Source of the DNA: Chaetorhynchus papuensis
Lineage: Eukaryota > Chordata > Aves > Passeriformes > Rhipiduridae
Length of the DNA stretch: 64,000 nt
Reading direction: 5' to 3'
Assembly (NCBI GenBank): GCA_013396525.1
Contig: VWYX01000085.1
Coordinates: 92,432 to 156,431 of the forward strand
Every line of letters starts with the position of its first letter. Position 1 is the stretch's first letter. Below, piece after piece: positions 38,001 to 49,600 of this stretch. The notes under the pieces are model-generated. The model was not told where the DNA came from. It ran no database searches and saw only the letters and a list, made by a program, of their open reading frames with translations. Made by a program: the position numbers and the translations under genes.

Positions 38001-41000
38001 TCCACCAAGGTAAGAAAATATAGCACCCATATGCCAAAAAAAAAAAAAAAAGGGATAATAATGACATGCTGTAAAGAGGATTCTATAATTGGAAAGGACA
38101 AATCTGTAACTAGCCCAAATGGGCTTTGCTGTGTAATGCAAAAAATAAAAAATGCCTCAGGTGGAACTCTGACTGAGAGTATGAGGTCATGACTGTCAGG
38201 TGAGGTAGAGAAAAAGGGGAAGAAAAGGAAAGAGGAGTCCTGCAAAAGCTTACAAGGAAATAAACAAGAATGATAAACTGGAAAAAGCATAAGCAGGAGA
38301 CTGCTGAAGTGCATGTATTGCTCTAGATGTTCTCATGAGTTTGAAAATTTATTAACGAACACTGCCTAATTAACAGAGCAGAACCTAATTCCTAAGTGGT
38401 GTAAAACTCATTAGCGATTTTTTTTCCAAAAAGGCAATTCTCATCCATTAGTTATACTTGATTTTAATTAGAACTGTGCTGGGAGGACATGATCAAGAAT
38501 GGCCATGCATGACAGCTTTGCACATAGATTGAAAAGTATGATAATAACAGCCATGCTGGCTTTTAGAAAAAGTCTGCCTGGTTTGTCTAGCAGCAGAAAG
38601 TGGAAAAAGATGCTTAAGGAAACTCTAGAAGAAGTTGGGCAAATCTCTCTAGCTTTCATCAGTCAGCAAGTTCCTTATTTTCTGAGTCACAAGTTCCATT
38701 CACATAATAATTTCCTACAAGGTAGTGCTCTATCAATTTTGCTGTTATCTTTTTGAACAAAATAATATTTAAATAACCTCTAAACAGTCTGTGATAACAA
38801 ATATACCTTGAATAAACCATGCATGAAAAGATGATTCCTTTTTGAAATTCCTGTCTGATGATTTCCTTGAGTGATTTGTCCCCTTTGGATTGTGTGAAAT
38901 AGAATATAATTGTTCCTATTCATCTTCTCATTACCATTCATGACTTTGTAGACTTCTATCTTATCTTTCATCTGTTGCCTCTTTCCAAGCTGAAAAGTGG
39001 ACTGTTTAATTCATCTTCTTATGGAAGATTTTCTGTTCCTCTAATTGCTTTCTTTATCCTTCTCTGCACTATGCTCTTTTTTAGGGCAAAAATGAAGTCA
39101 ATAGTTGAGATGTGAGAACACCAGGGATTTTAGCAGTGATGTAAAGAAACATTTTGCTCTGTTCTTTGTTCCTTTCCCAGCAATTTCTGCTGCAATGCTA
39201 ACGTGGAGGATCTTGTCTATTAAAATAACTCAGTTACACGTTCATTCAAAATGAATACAGTACCAAGGGGAAGAAATGGCAGGTGTCTGTATTGCTATCA
39301 CTGATTACCAATCTATTGCATAATGAGTTTGTCTTTGGGAAGAAATGAACAGTAATGAAATCAATGGAACGAAATCTCTGAAACATTCAATTCGTATTTT
39401 CCACCAAGTATATGCATAATATCAGGCTTTTTAATTGCTGCCATGTCATTCTGTGTCTGTATCTTTACTTGAGCATTTGTTCTCAGCACAGAGGAACTTC
39501 ACAGACTGAGTTTTTGGTGAATATCATAACTTGGGTGTGTGAGAGCTCATCCTTCTCAGCAGGTGCTAGTGCAAATGGAAATTCCTTTGATACACAGTCA
39601 CGTCCTCTTACTAAAGGAATAGTCTGGCAGAAATATTTCTTTGAAAGAAGCGCTAGTGCTAATGAGTGTGTACTAGAACCACAGAGTCTTTGTTAACAAG
39701 CCAGCAAAAATGACAAAAGTAGCAACACTGCAGTTCTCCTCTAGATGAGTTCAAATTAGTGAGGTCCAGAAGAGTCAGGTTTCACTGCAAATCCAAACTG
39801 AGTGCCAGGTTTTAAACACCTGTCAGTAATCCAGATCTACTGACTTCAGCAGGCACATATCAAACCATACACCAGTGTAATCACTCCCCTGGGGGTCTTG
39901 GCAGTGACCCTGATCTGGTCTGGCAGGAGTGAAAGAGAATGGAGTTGCTTTTCCTGGATCTGATCCATGTGCTATCTGTGGCATAGATGCTGTCCCTGAA
40001 CTTCTGTAAACATTTTTGATGACATCCGGAAAAGTTCTGTTAAAAGCAATTTTAGCAAGAAATCACATTGTTTAAAAGATAAATAAAAGGCTTAGAGACA
40101 TATAAGCTTGTTTTGTTTTCAGAATCCTTCTACCAGGGACTCCATGGGCAAGTAGAAGGGGTTTCTAATGCCACACTATTTAACTGTCCAAGATGATTTC
40201 CCACAAAAAACCACTGATCTCCTGGGTGAAGGACACAGAAAGTCCTAAGCTCCTAAAGCTTCTGTGGCTCTCCTTTTGTGTGTCAGCAAAAGGAAACATG
40301 AATTAACCAGGACAATATATTACCAATTTTGATTTTTCTGTGGTCATTGCAGCCAGTCATGACTTTCCTGAAATGGTGCAACACAGCAAAAATGCTGTGC
40401 CTATATAGGACACTGCTAATTTCCAGACTGGCAATTCAGGCTGGCAATGGTGAGTGTGTCATTGTCATACTCTGACTTATCTGATCTGGAGTTTTTCTTT
40501 TTCTCTTTGGAAAAAGAAAAAAGAAAAAGCAACCTGATTTAGCTCTGACTGAGAGAAAATGAAGACCTCTTCAACACATCAGTCATGATGAAAGCCAAAT
40601 AAACAGTTAATGGGTACTTCCAACTGCCTTTGTGCCAAGCTTTGTGAAAAACGTGAAACAAGTCTTCCAAACGCTATGTGACAAACCTAGTGATTATGAA
40701 ACAGCTTTACCATTATGGGTAGGATCATAAAGTGGGGAAGACTTAGTCTGTGGAAAACCCTACCAGGCCAATTTCCATCACTCCTGAAACTGCCAGAAAT
40801 GCCTCTTAGTAGCTTTGCTATGCTAATGTCTTCATTCAAGTGTGCTTGAATGATCCCAAACTCACTCTGTTCAGGGCCGGTGTTCCTCTGTATTGCATAA
40901 ATAAGACATTTTAGCTGCCTCATGCTGACCCTGTGAATAATTCTCATGGACACTACGAGGAGTCAAGACCTGGTAGCCCAGAGAACACCTGCTTGAATTG

Positions 41001-42284
41001 CAGATCTATCTCTCAAACTCAAGACACAAGAATTGCACTGGTTTTGAGCAACTATTACAGACGCCCTGAATGAACCACTTAGTTACATTCACGCAGTAAA
41101 GCAAGCGCATTTGAGCCCACCTGGCCCCTGTCTGAAGCTATCTCTATTTTGTGATGCATACTTCCCCAGCACTGAAACCAGTGAGGCTTGTTTGCAAGCT
41201 GCTGAAAGAAAACAAACTCATTCATTTCTAAAAACATATTGGTGATTTTTGTCCGTGCAGGCTGCCATGAGTCAGTGATGGCAATGGAAAACACATAAAT
41301 GGACAGGAAACTCAATTGCTATTCTGCACACTAAATCACGTCTAAATACTAGCATTTTTTTTTTTTTTTTAAGGAAAGATACCTTTCTCCTCTCCTCTGC
41401 AGCCTCCAGCTTTTTCTGGATCTCCTCAAGAGAGAGTTCTTTCTTCTTTGGAGAAGCTAAAGTTCGTGGTGCTTCTGAGACTGGAGATGGCGGCTTTAGG
41501 ATCAGTTCAAAGGCCTGGCCTGAGGCACGTTTGTTGATTTGTTTCACTTCCATGTCTGCACAATAAGGTGGGAAATTGTAAGTCCTTCAATACACCAGCA
41601 GTATTGAGGAGAGAAGCAGCATTGATATCAGAGTAGGATCAGAAAAACAGACAAATGATTTAGCATCTTTGCCTTGGGCATTTTAAATGCAACGGCAGAT
41701 TATGGGCTGAAAACCATTCTAGGGAGTACATTCCATTTTATCTGTAATAGCTTAATTATACCTTAATCTCATAAAGATAAAAAATTTACAGCAATTTTGT
41801 AAGCTTATTGGGGTTCTGTGCCATTTCACAGCCCCTGCGAGCAGTGCCCAAGCTGATTAATTTTTTAAGCATGCTTTCATCTTTTCTTCATTTTCTTGGG
41901 AATTATGTCAGCTATGAAGAGCTGTAATTCTCAAATGGGGAGCAGGGAAAGTACAGCTCACCACAAGAGGGCTAACGTTAAAAGTTTAGTGAGTTCTATT
42001 AGGAACAATATCCAGCATCGTGGTGACTGCGCAATCTGATGAAAGTAATAGCCCAAACCAGCAATTAAATTGTTAAACCAGCAAAATATTCAGCAACTAA
42101 CACGATGGACTAAGAGGTGAATTGAGTAGTTTCCCAGCACTAGCACATTTTCTGACCTGCAGGATGACTTCCAGTAAACATCACTCACCATCATATTTAT
42201 AGATGTTCATGTTGCGAGGTTCCGGGTAAAAACAGGAGCAGATCAGCGAGAGCATGGACAGCTCCTTCATCTTTTCCTTGTAAG
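28974..42284 (-). CDS. STMN2: STMN2 (stathmin-2/SCG10), coding exons 2-5; exon 1 missing from window
   Basis: The minus-strand exons are 42189-42284, 41383-41555, 31369-31560 and 28974-29033, all GT-AG. They make 521 nt. Adding the 19 nt expected from exon 1 gives 540, that is 179 residues plus stop, the family length. STMN2 is a neuron-specific stathmin that sequesters or destabilises tubulin in growth cones and axons. It is anchored to Golgi-derived vesicles by palmitoylation of Cys22 and Cys24, both visible in LSLICSCFYPEP. The regulatory linker carries Ser50, Ser62 (PPSP) and Ser73 (ASPKK), with Ser97 as the first residue of exon 4. The long charged helix with its tubulin-binding repeats fills exons 3-5, ending KELQVELSG. 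STMN1 lacks the cysteine-rich N terminus, and STMN3 and STMN4 differ, so STMN2 is secure. Exon 1 (MAKTAM and one base) was not found up to base 64000. Convergence with HEY1 matches human synteny. Confidence 0.96.
29034..31368 (-). other. STMN2: STMN2 intron 4
   Basis: A 2.3-kb phase-0 intron with donor GTAACC and acceptor AG. It holds one plus-orientation CR1 fragment near the upstream end (about 30764-31197), antisense to STMN2. Nothing else is recognised. Confidence 0.85.
30764..31197 (+). mobile_element. CR1 LINE fragment in STMN2 intron 4
   Basis: A long CR1 3' segment in plus orientation. It shows CAGTCTCTGCTATGAGGAAAGG, then GAGAGAGCTGGG, GGCACAGGTTGCCCAGAGTAG and GGTTGGACCAGATCATCTCCAGAGGG, and TGTGATTGTGTGACTGT as decayed terminal repeats. 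It retains several hundred bases, more than the other copies here, and has no open reverse-transcriptase frame. Confidence 0.92.
31369..31560 (-). CDS. STMN2: STMN2 coding exon 4 (stathmin helix core)
   Basis: Exactly 64 codons, phase 0 at both ends, from SQEAQVLKHLAEKREHERE to IERLQEK. It encodes most of the tubulin-binding helix. The minus-strand acceptor is TTTCCAG and the donor GTAACC. Ser97, a known PKA-type phospho-site in the family, is its first codon. Confidence 0.97.
35048..35390 (-). mobile_element. CR1 LINE fragment in STMN2 intron 3
   Basis: Minus orientation. The plus strand begins with TCATAGAATCAAAGAATCAT, the reversed CR1 terminal repeats, followed by GGAAGGGACCTTAAAGATCA. 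The CR1 hallmarks CCATCCAACCTGATCTT and CTTTCTCCTAACATCT follow. It is in the same transcriptional direction as STMN2. No coding capacity remains. Confidence 0.93.
37508..37528. repeat. (CCCAG)n minisatellite
   Basis: About four perfect CCCAG units in STMN2 intron 3. Confidence 0.85.
40492..40530. repeat. Imperfect inverted repeat, pyrimidine/purine arms
   Basis: A T/C arm (TTTTTCTTTTTCTCTTT) is followed almost directly by an A/G arm (AAAAAGAAAAAAGAAAAAG), which could fold into a stem with a very short loop. It lies in STMN2 intron 3, about 0.85 kb from exon 3. Confidence 0.7.
41383..41555 (-). CDS. STMN2: STMN2 coding exon 3 (regulatory linker and helix start)
   Basis: Completes Asp39 and encodes residues 40-96, starting MEVKQINKRASGQAFELI and ending AAEERRK. 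It contains Ser50, Ser62 and Ser73 in their family positions. The acceptor is TTGTGCAG and the donor GTATCT. A 17-base A-run on the minus strand follows the donor. Confidence 0.97.
41556..42188 (-). other. STMN2: STMN2 intron 2
   Basis: A short 633-base intron splitting the Asp39 codon after its first base, with donor GTGAGT. Nothing further is recognised in it. Confidence 0.9.
42189..42284 (-). CDS. STMN2: STMN2 coding exon 2 (palmitoylated membrane anchor)
   Basis: Starts in the second base of codon 7 and encodes residues 8 to 38 plus one base of Asp39: YKEKMKELSMLSLICSCF, then YPEPRNMNIYKYDD across the junction. Cys22 and Cys24 are the palmitoylation sites. The acceptor is TCCTTTCAG and the donor GTGAGT. 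It was found by homology, since it is too short to be seen as an open frame. Confidence 0.96.
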
Positions 42285-45200
42285 CTGAAAGGAGAGATCT
42301 TGTTAGCATGCTTCACTTCCCCAGCTCCTCCTTAGCGAATCTCTAGCTGAGATGAGTGGCCGGGGACCACGAAACCTACTCTATCACCCACCTGGCAGAT
42401 TTCTCTAGAATATTTAGTTTCAACTATTTCACCTCAACATTGAGCCTTTATCAAATCACAACTGAGCTCCTCAGAACTGCAGAGATGACTTCTGGTTCTC
42501 TACATGACCTCAGCCTTGGGCATAATGCAGACTGTCCTCTCTGGTTTATAGAAAGTGATTCTGGCTACCAGGAAAAGCATTTAGCATTGGAAGAGTGCCA
42601 TGACTCCACTCTCCCCTGGCCGGTGGAGAGACATGAAGCTCTTACAATTTCTCTGACATACCCAAATGCAATTGAGAACAGCTATGGAAAGCTGGCCGTA
42701 TACTGCCATAGGCAGATGCTAAAGATATCATCTTACAAACGCAAATGTCATGCAGAAAATCAAAAATAAAACCAGAAATGAGGATACATTTATCAAATCA
42801 TCTGCATAATGTCCTTAATATGCTTAACTACCTGAAACAAAGCTTTTCTTTCCCCACTTACTGGCCAAAATATGTTGCTTTCACACTCAGGTCTAGTCTA
42901 TATTAGCTGATGCAATTAACACCCTTGTAATTTACCTTTATGATGCTATCTTTGCTGACTTTGTAATGCTTGTAGGCCCCAGTCACGAATTGAGGAGGCA
43001 CTGGCCTAAAAATGGTGATACCGATACCTAATCATTAAGCACTGTTCTGTGTTCACCCCTCCTAAGTGCTTGTAGGTAAGAAAACAGTCTTGTATTTGGT
43101 CACTTGGCAAGCCAATGGCAGAGCTCAGACTGGAGCTGGCTCCCCTGGGTCCTGGGGCAATACCCTGCCCACTGCCCACACTCCACAACACACGGATGTT
43201 AAGGCAGGGTGCTTCAAAATTCAGCTCGGCACACACAAATCCCTGCTATTATCAATATCATATCTACAGAGGCAGACACTCATTTGCTGCCAGCATGTGA
43301 AAACGTGGCTTAAAATGTGTGACTGAAAGTATTGTACTTAACAGATTAGACCAAATTAACCCTTGCTGCTAAATGAAAATCACATGATCCTGTGATCTTC
43401 AAACTGTGGATACATATGAAATTCTCAATCAGCCTTTCTCATGGATGCTCTTGTGGTTTTTGATTTTGCTTTTCCTACTCAGAAAGAAACCTGAGACTGA
43501 TGAGGGCTTGAGAGTCTTTGGGTGCTGCTCAGTATGGTGGTATTTGAATAATCCATGGTTCAAGAAGAAATTTCTAGCTGCCAGTAAAGAATTAGTTATT
43601 TTAATTAAGCTTTGCACAAGGGCCTCTAATCATGTATCTTTAATACCTCACCTAAAGGAGATAAAGCTTTTCAGAAACCATTGGTAAAAGACAGCATTTG
43701 AGATTAAGAGTGTACTGCAGACTTTGCTTTCTCTGAACTTAGACTGTCATGGCAGCTTGGTCTTGAAAATATTTTTATTTGAAACTGAAGTACCAATTAG
43801 CAAAGAATAACTCAAAAATCTTTTGAAGAGAATAATCATGTCCAACTGATGTCTGTTTAATTATGAATAACGATAAACATAATTAATTGTTCACTTAGAC
43901 CTCCATCCAACGAGCACACAGGTGTAGTTTTCCAGATTTCCCTTTGAGGAGGGTTTGCCCAGCAAGCTGCCCAAACCACTGGAATTGCATCCTGCCCAGC
44001 AGCAAGGTTGTGCAGAGGGTGCACATCAAACCCTGGCAGGTGCTAAACACAGAGAAAATGGACACTGGGTTGTGTGGTAAAGACATGGCCATTGGTGATA
44101 CAAGTAGCATCTTGTACAAGACCTGCTGAATCACTGCTAAAATGTATATCTTGAAATACCTTTTTAGAGAAAAGCATACAAAGTAGCATCCTAGGAATCC
44201 CACCTTTCGGGGCCTTTGTTAATATTTTTTATCTTTGCTTGACATTGAATATGTTTTGCTTCCTAACAGCATTTAAAATAATTACAGAATGGTGTTTGTT
44301 TTCCCAGCTTGCCATCTGCAAAGCACAGCAGGAGAAAGATAAGAACATGCTCAGCTCTCTTTCCTTCAGTGCAATAGCTGCACTGAAATCATGCTGGAAG
44401 AATCATTGTCTTAGCTCATTCTGGCCACTTGCAGAATTAGGATGATTTTCCATCCTTTACAAGAATTACATTTTCTTTCTTTTGTGGTATTGATTTAGTC
44501 TCCACTTGCCCTAGAGAGTCCTTCAGCCATGGCTGGAACTCGGCTTGAATACTCTCAGAAGTTCTGGAGGCTTCTGCAGCTCTGGGGACCAAACAACCTG
44601 CCATAGTGGCAAACACTGGTTTTCCTGTTGCAGACTTAAGGGCTGAGGGTGTCAAAGGACCTGAAGAGGCATACACCTCCTCAGGTGTCCACCATCAACA
44701 ACGTGATGACATGCCCCCCTTGATCAGGCTCACCTCTGAGCAGCAGGAGCCCTGCTTTGTTCAGCTCTCCTTTCCTTAAAACATTTCCTTAAAACACATT
44801 AAAAAAGCTGAAAGCAGTAACGTTAGCCCTGTTGGTGGTCTGATTAAAGCAGCTGGCCCATGTCACACAGGTTAGGCAGGGAGGTAACTATACTTTCCCA
44901 AATCCCAAGGATTAGTGTTTTAGCCATGGAAGCCTGTGAAGAAAGCAGCACGCATAGACCAGACAACCAAGAGCAGAGAGTTTGTGCAATCTGCACAGGA
45001 CCTCTTGCCTAACCTGAAATAGGCACAAAAATTACCTGCCTCGTAGTGGAGCTTTTCAAAACCCTTGAAGACAAGCAGTGATTGCAACGAAGTTTATTTT
45101 CCAAATGTGTTTCCACTGGCTTGCTAATTATATCCCTCCTTGTGCAGTCATGTAGGCTACATATCATTCCATTAACTGTGCAAGTTAAATGAAGGAGAGT

Positions 45201-46601
45201 AAATGATGGTAATCCTAATACTACAAAAGCTTTGATAGGGAAATTGCTAGGAAAGAACAATGTTGACAAAAGATGGCAACACAATCTTTTTTAGTTATAT
45301 GCAGCAAGATCTAAATGTTTATGTGCGTTAAGAACACTGATTTTTATTAAAACCAGAAGAGAATTCAGTATTAGCATTTCTTTTAGTTTTGCTGCGAATA
45401 TACTAGTATTCATAGGTCTTCTTAAACTCTGACACTGTGTGATTATTCCAGAACCTCATCCGCTTTCTAAGAATAAACTCCTCATATTCAGAGTTGCAGA
45501 GAAAGCCTTAGAAATACTATCAAATGCCCCTAAATCTTTGACAGCTTCGGAAAAGAATGAACTCAGATGGCACTGAGACTCAAGAATGAATGATTTTTTT
45601 TTTTTGAGCAAGTCCCAAGTGCACCTTAATATTATTGTTTTAAGCCAACCTCACTCTTTTCTCAAACTTCTGCCATTATTTTCAACAGCTGTATTTAGTG
45701 ACTCCCTCTGTTGGGTGAACATCCATGCTCTTCCTTTGTGGGTTCTACTCACTGGTCCAGGTAAGATCTTCAGTGGTCTTTTAAGGGCTCCAGTTCTACA
45801 CCTGCATGAGCAAGAAGGGAAGGACAGCAGGACTGGATCTCTGGAGGGAAACAATTCTAAGGATTTCATGCCCATGTTGTATAATTTTGGGGATCTTTTT
45901 TTTAGTCTAGTCTGGTCCCATGCTCTGAACAACCATTAGAGTCTGAGGCACAGTAGATACACTGCTAATACCCACCTTCCAGTTTCAACACCTATCAACT
46001 AAACCAGTCTGTGCTCCAAGATTGCTCTGATGTGTGAACCAAAGCATGGTCAGCTGGGGTGTTTTGATGATCCTCTTTGAAAAGGCTCTACTGGTCTCAA
46101 ATACTCTGTTTATTCAGACACATCCTAAATTCCTCTACAGAAAAGTAGTCCATTGCCAGTCCTGCAGCTCACTCGCCCAGTGAATGAAGCTACTAAGGCA
46201 GAGTGCTATGGCTGCCATTAGAAGTCAGCAACCACTTATTTACTGCTGGGAGAAATAGGAGGGTTAAGGAAAGCACTGCTAAACCCTTCCTGTCTGTTCT
46301 CATCTGTTATCCAATAGCTATCAGGAATTTTCTACAGTGTACACTGGAAAATGAAAATCTGTCCTGACTGACAGGCCATGGGCAATTTGGGTCACATTTT
46401 GTTCCTTGGCAAAGCACAGCTCAGACAGATTGCTGTGTCACAGCAGAGACCATTATTCATAAGCAAGACTATTTTTAACACATGAACGGAGGGAGAAAAA
46501 TGTAAATGCTACTTATAATTAACATCTGACGACAACAAATGTGTTGATTCTTTGTGCCTCACTGAATCCAGTCCACATATAAGAAATGTATTTTACACTT
46601 A

Positions 46602-46664
46602 CATTAATATGTATATATATTAACCACATATATTAATATGTATACATTACATCTATTAATGTAT
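46602..46664. repeat. AT-rich imperfect repeat (ATTAATATGTATA units)
   Basis: ATTAATATGTATA occurs twice within 45 bases, embedded in TA-rich sequence with palindromic character (TATATATTAA/TTAATATGTATA). It is a simple-sequence-derived tract. Confidence 0.7.
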
Positions 46665-49600
46665 AATGTTACTGTATTTTGACATTTCAAGTACCACTTG
46701 CCAACTAGTTCTTCAAGTTCTGCACACCTGGAAGGAAAAGGAAACTGGCACATTGCCCATGGTCAGAATGTGCAACCCACAACACAGCTCAGCCCTGTGC
46801 TCCCTTGCCAGGAACCTATGTGACAGCTGCCTTTCTGAGACTGAACTGAAACCCTGCTCAGTTTTCTCCTCTGGAAGAGACTGAAACATTAAGTTGTAAG
46901 ATTAAGCATGAAACGCAGGTAGAGAAGACCTACCACACCTGTCCTTCATATGGATTTCTGATGGATGTTACTGACAACGTGGTTTGTTACAAATGTCATT
47001 TTGCTAATGCTCCCTCTGGGGTACTACAGCTTTTGGTTTGTCAAGACAATGCTTTAAGTTATGTAAATTTGTGAACACCAACAGCCAGTAATTTTAATTT
47101 TTTTTACTAATCCATTCTAGTAATGTGCTGCATCCTTTTCTGCCAAATGAGATGATGTTATATAATCCCAACTGTGTTGTTTCCCCATAGCTGGTGAGGT
47201 ATTTGAAGAAAAGTTACATGATGAGTGCTGCTAAAGTGGTGGGCTAGTACTGGGACAAGCACATGGGACTGGGAGAATTAAAACTCAAGATGGGGCACGA
47301 GTAATATGGATTCTAGGTATCATTTAGTTTTTGGCATGTCTGAGATCTATCAGCCTGGGACTCACTTTAATTAATGCTGGCCATTATTTAAGAGAGCTAC
47401 TTTGCAGAAATCATGAAGGCTTACTTTTTAGTCAAGGGAGAGCGCCACCAGAGAATGATGGTCCCATTCAGATGTCTTAAGTTAAATGAATTAGGTTGTC
47501 TCAGGACCAGCAAATCTGTCTTCACTGTCAGGAGCCTAAGGATGTTTATAGGCTTCTGGAGTCACCAGTGATGGAGGGAATGAAAGCAAAAGCCCCTGCA
47601 GCAAATACATCTTATCCATCCTTTATGCTCAGCCATGAGTGACATCTCATCTTGGTGGTTCACACAGGGGGGGCTTATTTTGTTACTCTCTGAATGGAAA
47701 ACACTGCTCACCAGAGCATTAGGTTGAGTCCGTCTCACAACCCAATGTATATGTGCGCTCCTCCAGATTCCCCAACAAAAATAAAGTTGCTTTACAGCTT
47801 AGGGACCCTTTAATGCCCTACAGTGTTCACCTGCCTCACTGCAGGGACAGGTGGCACAGGACTCCCACTCACCTGGGACCATTCTTTGGTGGCCAAGTCT
47901 TTAAAATTGCACTCCTGATATACTGCAATACAGTTTAAGATAGAGATGAGAATAGAGTTTTGGTCATGTCCCCTGTCCCTGAATTTTTTGATATTTTTAT
48001 ATCTAGGTAATAGAGTAAGCAGGTACTATGAAAACGTAACAAGAAAACAGAAAACACAGAAAAAAAACGAGTGAATCAGTGAGTTTCCTCTGTCAACTGT
48101 GACTCTAGAATTTCCTATAATTTGCCCAGAAAACAGGAAAGGAAGAACTTGGGACAGCTCTGATCTGCTTTTGTCGCAACTGAGAGTTTGAAAAAATAGT
48201 TTTAGGCATTCATTTCTGCAACCCTCATGAATGTTCCTGGCAGAAGTATCACCAATTTTATTTTCTCCAACATGAGATCCTTTTAACAAAACTCTTTAAA
48301 ATGGTTTGGGATGGAATCAAGCATTAGTGTCACCCATAAAAGCACCGAGTGGCTGTGAAATCAGGGATCACAGTAGCATCAGTTCTTCAAAATACACAAA
48401 AAACCCCAATACAAGCAACAGAACTGGCCTTCAGCTTCTCATTAGGACTGTGTCAGATTGTCCCAATGGACCCTGCCCTTGAGTGCAAGGCCTTGCATAC
48501 CACTTCCACAGCATAATTTAGGTGACAGCACAGGATCTGGCTGGAAAACCAATCCCATGGAATACACAAGAAGCTGTTAGCTTATGGAAAGACTGTCCTG
48601 TAATGGTTTTCTTGAACCTATAGTGCAGAGATAAAAATGCATGCAAACATGCAGATTGGAGAGTGGCACAAGTGTCTAACTAAAAATTGCCCCTAATTTT
48701 ACAACCTAATTGATCACTGATCATGACTATGGCTTTTTGGACTAATCCAGGTACCATGTCTATGGTTTTTACTTACTGTGTGTGGTTAGAGTCAAATGCC
48801 TTTGTTCACTTTATGATGCCAGAATGTTAAGATGTAAAGTTACTATTTTGTATTATTTCAATGTATGTAATTTTCACTGCTGAAACACTGAGAAAGCCCA
48901 TTTACTGAACCCTGAATATTACAGTCATCTGTGACATGAGTTAATGGGACTTCTTTGTTGAGCTAATGCAAACCCATTTCCAATACGAGATTTTGTTGTA
49001 AAGGGTCTTATGAATTTGAGAAAACAACTCTGTCATGGTTATTCAAAACAAAAACACTGATGCAGATGCTTTGTCATAGTCACATTGTGCTTCCTACTCA
49101 CTGAAATGAAAACACACATATTTCCTTCTAGTGTGGAAGGAATACAGCAGACATGTGCCTGTTTAGAGCCTATTGGTGCACTCAGGGCCCCACAGCCTCA
49201 CCACACTGCATGCTGATAGAAACATGGGAAGACAAGGCAAGAAAGCCATGGGCTAGCTCCTCCCGCTTCAGCTCTGCAGAAACTGGTCTGTAGCAGCAGC
49301 AGAGCCAGATGCTGCACTCTATTCTGAGCCACCCCTTTGCAGAGCCCATGCATTATGCTGCCATGAAGAAGCCCTCGGCAGTTAAGTTCCAAAAGTCTTC
49401 TGGGACTGAGGGGAAGGCAAAGGAGCCACTACTAATACAGAGGACTGCAGCCCTCCTGAAATTCATTTGTACTTAAGAGAACTTCAACCCAGGTGAAAAC
49501 AAAAATTCCTGAGAATTTTTTTTTCCACAATGAGGAAAAGACAACCTTCTTTAAGGTCTGCTTTGCCTTTACCAGCATCCCTTCCCCATGTTTCCCTCTG

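Larger units (their letters stand above)
31561..41382 (-). other. STMN2: STMN2 intron 3
   Basis: A 9.8-kb phase-0 intron. It contains a minus-orientation CR1 (about 35048-35390), a short CCCAG repeat (37508-37528), an imperfect purine/pyrimidine inverted repeat (40492-40530) and a T-run next to exon 3. No additional exon is supported. Confidence 0.85.

Noticed and set aside
42356..42769. A 137-codon plus-strand open frame beside STMN2 exon 2
   Set aside because: It has no recognisable domain, lies antisense in STMN2 intron 1, and is within the length expected by chance in 64 kb searched in six frames.
44916..44927. Minus-strand ATGGCTAAAACA, identical to a possible start of STMN2 (MAKT)
   Set aside because: After these 12 bases the match ends and no GT donor follows at the needed place, so codons 5-6 and the splice are missing. 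I treat it as a chance match, and the true exon 1 is presumed outside the window.
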